Assembly (NCBI GenBank): GCA_964653655.1
Contig: CAZZHG010000020.1
Location: 1-61,697 of the forward strand
DNA from: CAZZHG01 sp964653655
GTDB taxonomy: Bacteria; Bdellovibrionota; FAC87; UBA2466
Reading direction: 5' to 3'
Length of the DNA: 61,697 nucleotides
The position numbers and the translations under genes are program-made. The notes beneath the pieces are model-generated. The model ran no database searches. It saw only the letters and a program-made list of their open reading frames with translations, and was not told the DNA's origin. Positions within the stretch are counted from its first letter, which is position 1, and each line of letters starts with the position of its first letter. This document shows positions 42,134-50,309 of the stretch, in pieces.

Positions 42134-42407
42134 TCCCCTTTCTTACCATCCAAAAAAACAATCCCTCTCCATGGCTCTCTGCCGCATTCTCAGGATCAAA
42201 ATACCCCTGAGGTACGGGCACGAAGAAACCTTCCGAGGTGCAAGTGTTGTGGCGCCCATAAACGTGGAATAGCGCCGATTTTCGACGACAGAAGAAACCG
42301 CGGCAAAACTCCGTCAACCGATTTCTAGATCCGAGGTAGGTCGCGCGAGGCTAGGCCGAGAGCCTTCTCCGATACCCGAACGCGCGAAACAGGCATGACA
42401 TCTTCCC
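42134..42407. other. 274-nt gap without a supported gene
   Basis: Between two minus-strand genes. Short open frames on either strand have no ribosome site and no recognisable domain. A short Cys-rich frame (RCKCCGAH, about 42237-42260) was considered and not called. The region should hold the HNH gene promoter; I see nothing clear. Confidence 0.4.
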
Positions 42408-43637
42408 CTACCGCAAGAGATGTGACAGTGGCTCTTCCCAATCCGGAACGAACGCCGGACACTTGAAGGGTTCTCTCAAAGTCTGAATCTCCGCAAACCC
42501 CAACCCGCGCTGCCGATCGAAGCGCAAGTCCCCCATCAGGAGGTCCTTGCCCGCTTCCTGAAAGAACGGAATGCGCGCGAAACGAAGGAACGCCGCCACC
42601 TGGCAGTGCTCGGCCAGTTTTCGTAGATTCTCGACGGTATTTCGAATCTCCCCTGACCAAACGAGGGAGTCCTGCTGGCTCGCTTCCGTGGGAAGCCACT
42701 GTGCCGTTCTTTCATCGGTGTCGAAGGCACGGCAATGCTTGACTCCGACCACGCTCGGAAGAGCGGCAATCTTTCCTTGGCGGATTCGGTAAGCCTTTCC
42801 GCCGTCGTAGGTCTCCAAAGTCAGCACCGACCAGCAGAACGGATTCGCCGGCGCCGGAGAAAGAGCGACGTCATGCAGAACAATGGGGCCGCTTCCGTAC
42901 TGGGACGCAAGGGTGCGCTTCAAGTACGTCGAGGTGTAGATGAACAGAACGACGGGAAGCAGTCCCGCCAAGATCGCCATCGCGGTCCGCGTGCCGGGTG
43001 TGAATTTTCGGGTTCCCCTCCACATGAGGAAAGCGATTCCCAATAGCGGAAGGGAGCAAAACCAGGGCACCAGACCGCTGAAAAACGAGAGTGTGAGGAC
43101 CACTCCAAGACTCATCGTGAGCAGCATCCGCGCGAGCTTCGTCGTAGCCGAGAAGTAAAGCGCCGGAATCAACGTTACCCACAGCCATGGTTCCACTATG
43201 AAGACCGAGTCGCCGTAGAACCAGCGGTTGTCGAACGGCCAGAGGGGGTGAACTCCGTACACATTCAGAGCATCCAATCCGATGTGAGATAACTCACCGA
43301 ATAGGCCGAGGACGAGGGCCCACGCCCAATCCGCGCGCGAGAGCGCCCTTCCGGACCGCTTCGCCCAGAATCTAAGAGCCAACCAGATTGCGAGCATCTG
43401 AGGAACGAGTCCGACGAACGTGTGGGTGTGCCCGCGGTGATGTAGCAGGTAACCGAGGCGGCCCTCGGTGATGTAGGAGTACAGCACGTCGATGTCGGCG
43501 AGATTGGCGCCGATGAGGGCCGCGGTCCAAAGCCAGCGGCGCATCGGCTCCGGCTGAGGCTTGCCGCGCCACTCCCGGAAGCGAACGACTGCGTCCGCCG
43601 CCGCTAGCCCAACTAAGGAGTGTGTGATGTTGTCCAC
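42408..43637 (-). CDS. YdjM-like inner-membrane protein (metal-dependent hydrolase family)
   Basis: 409 residues, about eight membrane helices in the first 250 residues. The family's metal-site histidines are seen in NITHSLVGLAAADAV (start), HHRGHTHTFVG and ELSHIGLDALNVYG. It starts at a GTG with AAGG upstream. The last 150 residues form a soluble domain rich in aromatic residues that is not part of the common family length. Members (PF04307, YdjM) are called metal-dependent hydrolases but the substrate is not known. Confidence 0.88.
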   Translation of the reverse strand: MDNITHSLVGLAAADAVVRFREWRGKPQPEPMRRWLWTAALIGANLADIDVLYSYITEGRLGYLLHHRGHTHTFVGLVPQMLAIWLALRFWAKRSGRALSRADWAWALVLGLFGELSHIGLDALNVYGVHPLWPFDNRWFYGDSVFIVEPWLWVTLIPALYFSATTKLARMLLTMSLGVVLTLSFFSGLVPWFCSLPLLGIAFLMWRGTRKFTPGTRTAMAILAGLLPVVLFIYTSTYLKRTLASQYGSGPIVLHDVALSPAPANPFCWSVLTLETYDGGKAYRIRQGKIAALPSVVGVKHCRAFDTDERTAQWLPTEASQQDSLVWSGEIRNTVENLRKLAEHCQVAAFLRFARIPFFQEAGKDLLMGDLRFDRQRGLGFAEIQTLREPFKCPAFVPDWEEPLSHLLR

Positions 43638-43737
43638 CTAACCTTATCGGCATATTCGCGGGTTTCTTACGCACTCCGGCGGCGGCGCGGTTTCTCCGCA
43701 AACTCAAGTATTTTGGTCGTTTTTCCGATAGCGAGCC

Positions 43738-44322
43738 ATGGCCCAAATCCCGACTGAACTGACCGTATTGCTCAAGGAGCTCGGCAAAGGCGATTCCGAG
43801 ACGCTGGAAAAACTCTATCCCCAGGTCTACGAGCACCTTCACCGCCTGGCCGTCCGCTTCATGAGCCGGGAACGATCGGGGCACACGCTCCAGCCCACGG
43901 CGCTAGTCCACGAGTCCTTCCTGAAACTCGTCGAAGGCAAGGCCGTGGACTATCAGGACCGCACGCACTTCTTCGCGGTCGCCGCCCGGATGATGCGCCG
44001 GATTCTCACCGACCACGCGAAAGCCAAACGGGCCGACAAGCGGGGCGGGGGCGGAATCAAAATCAGCTTCGAGGAAAACGTGCACGCGGTCGCCGACGAA
44101 AGTCAGTCCGACGACGTGCTTGCCTTGGACGAAGCCCTCGAAAAGCTGAAAGGCGAGAGCGAACGCCAAGCGTTGGTCGTCGAACTTCGCTACTTCGGAG
44201 GCCTTAGTATCGAGGAAACCGCCGAGTGCCTCAAAGCATCACCCGCCACCATCAAGCGGGATTGGAACTCCGCCAAACTCTGGCTTTTCCGTGAGCTTAA
44301 AAAATCAAAAGACGCGGCCTGA
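43738..44322 (+). CDS. ECF sigma factor of the TIGR02999 (ECF-STK) type
   Basis: 194 residues. Region 2 (about 20-95: FLKLVEGKAVDYQDRTHFFAVAARMMRRILTDHA) and region 4 (about 130-190: LRYFGGLSIEETAECLKASPATIKRDWNSAKLWL) of Sigma70_ECF (PF07638). This group is usually encoded next to a Ser/Thr kinase and may be controlled by phosphorylation rather than an anti-sigma factor. Here the kinase gene starts inside its 3' end (32-nt overlap). Confidence 0.94.
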   Translation: MAQIPTELTVLLKELGKGDSETLEKLYPQVYEHLHRLAVRFMSRERSGHTLQPTALVHESFLKLVEGKAVDYQDRTHFFAVAARMMRRILTDHAKAKRADKRGGGGIKISFEENVHAVADESQSDDVLALDEALEKLKGESERQALVVELRYFGGLSIEETAECLKASPATIKRDWNSAKLWLFRELKKSKDAA

Positions 44323-46231
44323 TCCCTCCTGGGAACAGGTCTATTCGGCCTACGAACAGTGCCTCGAGGCACCCGCCGAGGAACGCCTCGCGCTCGCCGA
44401 GTCCCTTTGCGCGGGAAGCGCGGAGCTACTCGAGGAAGTCAGATTTCTTCTTAACAGCACCGAGCCAGCGAAAGATTTTCTCGAGCGGCCGGCCGCGGCC
44501 CAGCTCGCTCAGGTCCTTGCACCCCACGAGCTGAAAGCGGGCGACACCGTGGAGGACTACCGAATCGAAGCCATTCTCGGAAAGGGCGCCTTCGCCACCG
44601 TGTACCGGGCCCGGCAGATTTCCCTCGACCGAGAAGTGGCGCTGAAAGTGAGCCCCAACTTCGGGCAGGAGGGCCGCACGATCGCCCAGCTCGATCACGA
44701 GGGGATCGTTCCGGTTTTTTCCCAGTCGACGATTAAGGCGCGCAATCTCCGAATCATCGCCATGCAGCTCGTTCCCGGGGTGAATCTGGAGGAGCTGGAA
44801 AAACGCCTCGCCTTCGAACCGGCTCTTTCCGGAGAAGCTTTTCTTCGCTGCCTCGACAAAGGACAAGGCGCCCCCGCTTCCCTCACCGCGGATGGCTTTC
44901 GCGATCGGGAATGGCTGGCCGGTTCCGGGTTCGCCGAAACGGTCGCCTGGCTAGGAATCCGGCTCGCGAACGCCCTGGCCCACGCGCATTCCCTGGGTAT
45001 CCTTCACCTCGACGTCAAACCGAGCAACATTCTGATGGCGGCGAGCGCCCGGCCGAAGCTGACCGATTTCAACGTCTCCTCCGACACCGAAGCTCTTTCG
45101 CGCGGGTTGCCCGAGCAGTTCGGCGGAACCTTCGACTACATGTCTCCGGAACACCGGGCGGTATTCGACGCTTCCGACAAAGCGGCAGCCGCCCGAGAGC
45201 TCGACGCCCGAGCCGATATCTACTCTCTCGGCGTGGTACTCAAGCGGATGCTCGCCCTCGACAAGCACCGCCGGGAGGAGGAAATCGACTGGATTTTGAA
45301 TCGGGCGGTCGCCTCCGATCCCACGAAACGCTACGTCGAAGCGGCGGCCCTCGCCCGCGCGCTTGAAGGGTATCTGGAGCTGAAAACGATCCGGGCGGGC
45401 ATTCCGCAGGCGGGCTGGCTGGGACGGCAAGCGGCGCGAAGCCCACTCGCCACGCTGACCCTACTCGGGGCCCTTCCCCAAATGGCGGCGGGCGCCTTCG
45501 GAATCGCCTACAACTCGACGAGAATCGTGCGCGAGCTCAATCCTATGCAGCAGGAGCTCTTCCGTAACCTGAACTATCTCTACAACCCGATTCTCTACGT
45601 GCTCGCTTCTCTGGTCTGGGCCTACGGCCTCATGCGGATATTTCCCGTACTCCGCAAACCCCAGGATTTCATCTCCCAGCAACACGCCCTCGCCGACCAC
45701 CGCGCCTGCGCCCTGCGGCTCCCGCTGCTCGGCTGCTTCATTACGACGCTGGGCTGGATACCGGGGCTGGTCCTTTTCCCGGCGTGCCTTCACTACCTGG
45801 GCGGCGGTCTTTCGCCGACCTCCATCGGCCATTTCGTGGTCGCCTTCGTGCTCGCTTACGGCATCGCCCTCGCCTATTCGTTTCTCTTTCACGAATGGGT
45901 AGTGCTCAGAGCCATCTATCCGCTCTATTTTCCGGGTTGCGAAAAGGTGGCCGATACGGCGTCGAAGGAACTTCGCGCGGTTCCAAAAAACGTGCGCGCG
46001 GCTTGCGTGATGGCGTCGTTCATCCCGCTGGTCGGCGCGATTGTTCTAATCCTGGTCGGACCGGACAAGGTCGACCTCGACGACTACCGGATGTTCCGCT
46101 CCATCGCCGCCACTCTCATCTTCATGGGAGCGGCCGGAGTGTCCTGCGCCTTCGCCTTCGCCCAACAGATCGCCCGCACCATCGTCCGCTTCACCTCGCC
46201 GAAACGCCAAATCTCCGACGACAAGAAGTGA
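44291..46231 (+). CDS. Membrane-bound Ser/Thr protein kinase paired with the ECF sigma factor
   Basis: 646 residues from a GTG inside the sigma-factor gene. A helical N-terminus (1-90) precedes a kinase domain (about 90-370): glycine loop GKGAFATVY (97-105), lysine in VALKV (K119), catalytic loop HLDVKPSN (239-246), and the metal motif reads DFN instead of DFG (259-261). PEH and the C-lobe are present. After it, five to six membrane helices (about 385-640) with no extracellular sensor domain. It probably controls the sigma factor. HxD and Lys remain, so activity is plausible although DFG is altered. Confidence 0.92.
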   Translation: MSLKNQKTRPDPSWEQVYSAYEQCLEAPAEERLALAESLCAGSAELLEEVRFLLNSTEPAKDFLERPAAAQLAQVLAPHELKAGDTVEDYRIEAILGKGAFATVYRARQISLDREVALKVSPNFGQEGRTIAQLDHEGIVPVFSQSTIKARNLRIIAMQLVPGVNLEELEKRLAFEPALSGEAFLRCLDKGQGAPASLTADGFRDREWLAGSGFAETVAWLGIRLANALAHAHSLGILHLDVKPSNILMAASARPKLTDFNVSSDTEALSRGLPEQFGGTFDYMSPEHRAVFDASDKAAAARELDARADIYSLGVVLKRMLALDKHRREEEIDWILNRAVASDPTKRYVEAAALARALEGYLELKTIRAGIPQAGWLGRQAARSPLATLTLLGALPQMAAGAFGIAYNSTRIVRELNPMQQELFRNLNYLYNPILYVLASLVWAYGLMRIFPVLRKPQDFISQQHALADHRACALRLPLLGCFITTLGWIPGLVLFPACLHYLGGGLSPTSIGHFVVAFVLAYGIALAYSFLFHEWVVLRAIYPLYFPGCEKVADTASKELRAVPKNVRAACVMASFIPLVGAIVLILVGPDKVDLDDYRMFRSIAATLIFMGAAGVSCAFAFAQQIARTIVRFTSPKRQISDDKK

Positions 46232-46303
46232 GAGTTCTCGCCTACTTCGACAAACCTTCCTTCCCCCTTCCGTACACAGTTTGAATGCAGCTACACTTTT
46301 GTG

Positions 46304-47110
46304 ATGTCTCGTGTGGTCACCATTCTATTAATCTTCGGACTCGCCTTGGGTTTTAAGCCCGGTCGAGCCTTCGCCGAAGGAGAGACCGGACCCGACCTCG
46401 GACAGGAAACGGATTCGAGGGTGCCCGATGTACCAGTACCGCACCCTCTTATTCCGCCTCCGGGCAAGCCCGCGCAGCTATCGCAATGCCAGTCGGTGCT
46501 GACCCTAATCGGCGGAGGAGTCTTCCTCACGGCGCTTGGCGGAGGAATCGCGACCTGGCAGGACGATCGGTTTCATGCGTGGCGAAAGGGAAAGACCGCG
46601 GTCGGATTCGGAATACTTCTGGATATGAAGTCCATCGAAGCCAAGCTCGACGACTCGGAGCGCGCTCTCCTTCGGGATCCGAAAGGAAATGCGCTTTCCA
46701 TTCTCAAAATGTTCTCGAAGAAGCTCTCCACCGGCTATGACCACAAGCTCGCCGATGATGGGATAAAATTTGAGCACTATGACTACCGGGATGCCGCCGA
46801 CTTTTTCGAAGGCGGGGAAATGGAGGCCAAGGGAGTTTGCCGTCACAAGGCCGCCATCCTGCACTCCATTTTGGACAAGCTAGGCATCCCGAATCGTCTT
46901 ACCTCCGGCAAGGTCAACTTCGGCAACGAACCTGGTGATAGCTTTCACGCTTGGGTCGAAATCCCGGAAATGGGATTGGTAGCGGATCCAACCGGCGGGA
47001 TGGTCCTCAGCGCCGAGGATTACTACAAAACTTACGCCGTGACCGATGGGATCGAGTTTTATCCCAGACTTACTTGGGAGCTCTTCTCGAGCAATCCGAG
47101 CCGAAAATAG
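46304..47110 (+). CDS. Secreted transglutaminase-like protein
   Basis: 268 residues from the ATG at 46304 (a GTG one codon upstream is an alternative). Signal peptide about 1-24 (ending RAFA), a Pro-rich segment, a hydrophobic stretch (about 64-83), then a transglutaminase-like cysteine protease fold with C179 (EAKGVCRHKAAILHSIL), H215 (SFHAWVEI) and D228 (VADPT). The triad is complete. Such enzymes cleave or crosslink peptides or proteins; substrate unknown. TACACT lies 6 nt before the ATG with no ribosome site. A terminator follows. Confidence 0.82.
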   Translation: MSRVVTILLIFGLALGFKPGRAFAEGETGPDLGQETDSRVPDVPVPHPLIPPPGKPAQLSQCQSVLTLIGGGVFLTALGGGIATWQDDRFHAWRKGKTAVGFGILLDMKSIEAKLDDSERALLRDPKGNALSILKMFSKKLSTGYDHKLADDGIKFEHYDYRDAADFFEGGEMEAKGVCRHKAAILHSILDKLGIPNRLTSGKVNFGNEPGDSFHAWVEIPEMGLVADPTGGMVLSAEDYYKTYAVTDGIEFYPRLTWELFSSNPSRK

Positions 47111-47113
47111 AAA

Positions 47114-47139
47114 GGCCCGGGCTCCGAAGAACCCGGGCC
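47114..47139. terminator. Bidirectional terminator
   Basis: GGCCCGGG (47114-47121) and CCCGGGCC (47132-47139) pair perfectly around a 10-nt loop, with CT/AA able to extend the inside. A-rich bases flank the left side; the right side has a weaker T content. It lies between convergent genes. Confidence 0.7.
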
Positions 47140-47154
47140 GGAACCTGAGCTTTC

Positions 47155-48570
47155 TTACTTGGCGACGTGCGCCCAGTAGGCCGTGATGAAGGCCGCGTAG
47201 CTCCACGTCAGATCGGGCGCGCCCTGCATGTAGCCGGTGAGCCGGTTGATCTGCTCGGAGAAACGTCCGTCCTTCGTTCCATGGAAGCCGGCGCGGGAAA
47301 TATACTCGTCGCCGCGGCCCTTCAGGCGGCTGATGATCTCCACGAAAACCGGATCCTTCGCCGGAAACTGGCTGCGGACCGCGGCCTTCACGCCGATGCT
47401 CTTGAAGAACGCCTGGTTGATCGGCGTGATGTCGATGCGGCCCTTGCGCTGGAACTCGGAAGCCGCCTTGTGCAGCAGCTCGCCGAAACCCATCGTGATA
47501 AGAAACCATGGATTGCCTTCGCTCGTGCCGTTGCCGTCGTATTTGTCTTCCGGGTAGCGGCCGATCGCGGTGGCCGGGTAGTTGGCGTTGTGGTTCACCG
47601 GATAGATGCGCTTGAAGGTCTCTTCGGCCTTGTTGAAGGTCGCGAGAATTCTGTCGTCGGAGGGGCCGAAGAAGCCGTCGCCGAGATAGCCGTGCAGGGC
47701 CGCTAGAATCACGCTGGAGTCGAGGCTCGAGTGCTTGTAATCGATGCCGCCGTTTCTATCGACGATGGTCAGCAGATAATTCACGCCCGCGTCCCAGTGC
47801 CGGGGAAGATCGCGCTCGATCTGCCGGGCTTGGAGCATGTAAAAGTCGCCGGCGCCCTTGTCGCCGAGATGGTAGGCGAGCTTCGCGCCGTAAACGAGAG
47901 ACTTGCGCTGGACCAGCCGCGTGTAGAAATGCCGGCCACTGACTTCTTCCCAAAGGTCGAAGCAGGTCGCCTGCCAGTTGTGGGCGACAAATTCGAGATC
48001 CGCCTTGATCACCGACCCGGCGGAGCCGTCGTAGAGAGTGCGGCGGACTTCCGATTCGAGGCCTTCCGAAATCAGCTGAAACGCGAACTTGGTGAGAGCC
48101 GACGCGCGAAGCGCCGGGCCATCGTTCTGGGGCCGACCCCAGGGACCGTTGAAGGCGCTGCCGTCGACATTGAACTTCGGCTCGCCGAGACCGGTGAGCG
48201 TCTGGGTGATCTGGTTCTGACGGGTGAACTGGATGTAATCCGAAAGCGTCGTCAGATAAAACTTCTTCTCGGGAACCGACCGCGAAAAGCGGTAGAGATC
48301 GACGACCACGTCCATCACAAGGGCCCCGTCCCGGGTCCAGTGGTAAAAATAATCCGGGTTCGTCCGCGAGGGGGAGGCGACTACGACGCCCCGTGCCGTA
48401 CCGCGGGGGGAGATGTTTTGCAGCAGGTACTTTAGTGACAGTTCCGCTTCCACGTCCATCCAGCGACCGACGCGAGAGGCCGGCGCCGCGCTGGCGGAAA
48501 AACTGACCAAGAGCGCCACCAAGAACGGAAAACGGCGCATTTTCGAACCCATGCCACGGTGAATAGTCAT
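47155..48570 (-). CDS. Secreted glycoside hydrolase family 15 glucoamylase-like enzyme
   Basis: 471 residues from the ATG at 48570 with GGGGGA six nt upstream; a TTG at 48582 is open but its codons overlap that site. Signal peptide about 10-30 (FLVALLVSFSASAAPA). The (alpha/alpha)6 GH15 domain resembles fungal glucoamylases: DYFYHWTRDGALV (substrate binding), CFDLWEEVSG (first catalytic Glu) and the C-terminal FSEQINRLTGYMQGAPDLTWSYAAF (second Glu). Role: releases glucose from alpha-1,4-glucans in the periplasm or outside. Divergent from the exopolysaccharide operon. Confidence 0.9.
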   Translation of the reverse strand: MTIHRGMGSKMRRFPFLVALLVSFSASAAPASRVGRWMDVEAELSLKYLLQNISPRGTARGVVVASPSRTNPDYFYHWTRDGALVMDVVVDLYRFSRSVPEKKFYLTTLSDYIQFTRQNQITQTLTGLGEPKFNVDGSAFNGPWGRPQNDGPALRASALTKFAFQLISEGLESEVRRTLYDGSAGSVIKADLEFVAHNWQATCFDLWEEVSGRHFYTRLVQRKSLVYGAKLAYHLGDKGAGDFYMLQARQIERDLPRHWDAGVNYLLTIVDRNGGIDYKHSSLDSSVILAALHGYLGDGFFGPSDDRILATFNKAEETFKRIYPVNHNANYPATAIGRYPEDKYDGNGTSEGNPWFLITMGFGELLHKAASEFQRKGRIDITPINQAFFKSIGVKAAVRSQFPAKDPVFVEIISRLKGRGDEYISRAGFHGTKDGRFSEQINRLTGYMQGAPDLTWSYAAFITAYWAHVAK

Positions 48571-48794
48571 TATGTCCCCCAAAACGAGTTGCCTAGCGAA
48601 CTTTGCTGCAAGCCATTAGACGCAAGTTGCCATTTGCATCTTTAACCCGCCGCGATTTTTTCGCTCTGCAAGGTGAGTTGTCAAAGCATTTACATTGGAC
48701 CGGCGCGTCCATAACGCCGGGCGCTTTTTACGGATTCCCCTCTCAACTCAATTCGTTAGCCGACCGATAAGTTCATTGAACCCGCAAGGACGCG
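48571..48794. other. 224-nt divergent leader region
   Basis: Between the glucoamylase gene (leftward) and the exopolysaccharide operon (rightward). No gene. It contains one hairpin with a T-tract, listed separately, and I see no clear -35/-10 pair. Its length suggests an untranslated leader for the polymerase gene. Confidence 0.4.
48700..48729 (+). promoter_or_regulatory. Hairpin followed by T-tract, candidate attenuator in the exopolysaccharide leader
   Basis: CCGGCG (48700-48705) pairs with CGCCGG (48715-48720), followed by GCGC and TTTTT (48725-48729). No plus-strand gene ends before it, so a terminator here would act on the leader of the operon starting at 48795. Confidence 0.45.
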
Positions 48795-50309
48795 ATGAAA
48801 CACCTGTCACTCAGGTGGTCCCTGGCGCAAGATGCGCTGAGACCGCTCATATCAGTTTTCCTACTTCTCACGGCGGCTACGCTCGCCGTGCTCGCCTACG
48901 TTCATCCTCAAGGCCTGCTATTTATCGTCGTCATCCTGGGGCTCGGCATGTTCGGCGCCGCCATCGTCACGTTGTCGCCGGGAAATCTGCTCGTCTTCTA
49001 CTTCACGTACCTCATGTTCGAAGGCGGACTGAAAATCATCTCGAACTACAACATCGCGATTCGCTTCGGCAGCGACCTTCTGCTCGGTCTCGCGTTCCTG
49101 CGTCTCATGTCCCGCTACGCCCGTGAAGGAAATCAAGGGCTCACGCCCGAAGTGCGCAAGCGCTTCGGCACGCTCGTCGGCTTCTTCACGATGTTCTGGA
49201 TCTGGGTAGCCGTGCAGTTCCTCAATCCGTGGGGACTCGGCCTGCTTCCGTCGATTGCGGGGCTGAAAGTCTATCTCATTCCCCTGCTCGTGTTCTTCGC
49301 CGTCGGGATCTTCCTGAAAGACGAAGAGCTGCGGCTCGTTCCTTTCGTGCTGCTCGGAATGGGAGTCCTGCAATCCGTGATCTCGGTGGTCGACTGGCTG
49401 ATCGGGCCGACGGGTCTGCCGATGATGCATCCGAAATACGCGCAGGTGCTCTGGGATTTCCTCCAGGGATTCCCCTACCGTCCCTTCGGCACCACCAACC
49501 TCCCCGGCGCTCCGGCGCTATGGATGTTCCACTGCATGACGGGTGCGTTGCTGGCGCTCGCGCAGCTGCAGGGCGCCCGCAATCGCTACATAAAGGTTTG
49601 GAAAACGGCCTTCTGGATTTTCGTGGTCTTCGGCTTCATGACTATCATCGCCTGCCAGGTACGCCTGTCGCTTCTGCGGTTCCTGTTCGTGCTGGTAGCA
49701 GGCCTGTTCATCCTGAACCGGAAATCAGCGGTGATTTTCTCGAGCATCGTCGTGGGGGGCCTGGCCCTAGTCCTCTCCACCTCGAGCGTTTCCTATCAGG
49801 ACGCACTGTCAAAACGGTCCTTCGTGAAGATCGAGGATCGACTCACCCTCGCCATTGCCCGCCTCGCCACCCTGAAGAGCGTTAAAGAGGTGGCGGCGGC
49901 CCGAGGCGGAAGCTGGGCCATAGAAGAGTTTAAGGAACGGGCGAATGTGACGACGGCGGGGATCGGGCTTTCCCGGATCGGAGCGGCGGCGGCTCCTTGG
50001 GTGAATCTCATAGAGGAAGATCCGCACTTCGATCTATCCTGGGCATTCGCCGACAATCTAGCCCTTGCGCTCTTCACGGAGCTTGGGGCCGGAGGGCTGG
50101 CCGGCTACGTGATCCTGGTAATCGCGGTCCTATATAGCCTCATCGCCGTGAACTCCGCCCAGTCGCAGATAGCTGCTTGCGCATGCGGATTGCTCTTCCT
50201 GTCCGCGTGGGGATCGGAAGGAGTCCTTTTCCAACCGGACGCCTCTCTATTCTGGATGACGGCTGCAATTGGGCTGAGAAGCCCTCCAAAGGAGGGAGCT
50301 ATTTTATGA
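48795..50309 (+). CDS. Polysaccharide polymerase/O-antigen ligase-like membrane protein
   Basis: 504 residues with about 12 membrane helices and a large periplasmic loop (about 360-430) before the last two, the layout of Wzy polymerases and WaaL ligases. ADNLALALFTELGAGGLAGYVILV near the C-terminus resembles the Wzy_C end (PF04932). AAGGA precedes the ATG. First gene of a block with a chain-length regulator, coupled by ATGA. It likely polymerises or transfers an extracellular polysaccharide; sugar content is unknown. Confidence 0.82.
   Translation: MKHLSLRWSLAQDALRPLISVFLLLTAATLAVLAYVHPQGLLFIVVILGLGMFGAAIVTLSPGNLLVFYFTYLMFEGGLKIISNYNIAIRFGSDLLLGLAFLRLMSRYAREGNQGLTPEVRKRFGTLVGFFTMFWIWVAVQFLNPWGLGLLPSIAGLKVYLIPLLVFFAVGIFLKDEELRLVPFVLLGMGVLQSVISVVDWLIGPTGLPMMHPKYAQVLWDFLQGFPYRPFGTTNLPGAPALWMFHCMTGALLALAQLQGARNRYIKVWKTAFWIFVVFGFMTIIACQVRLSLLRFLFVLVAGLFILNRKSAVIFSSIVVGGLALVLSTSSVSYQDALSKRSFVKIEDRLTLAIARLATLKSVKEVAAARGGSWAIEEFKERANVTTAGIGLSRIGAAAAPWVNLIEEDPHFDLSWAFADNLALALFTELGAGGLAGYVILVIAVLYSLIAVNSAQSQIAACACGLLFLSAWGSEGVLFQPDASLFWMTAAIGLRSPPKEGAIL

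Noticed and set aside
42220..42317. A small Cys-rich open frame (RCKCCG)
   Set aside because: No ribosome site, no homologous motif, and it overlaps the antisense of the HNH gene start.
48600..48680. A possible c-di-GMP (GEMM) riboswitch before the exopolysaccharide operon
   Set aside because: Only a GACGCAA-like piece is present; the other conserved GEMM blocks and a matching fold are not visible.
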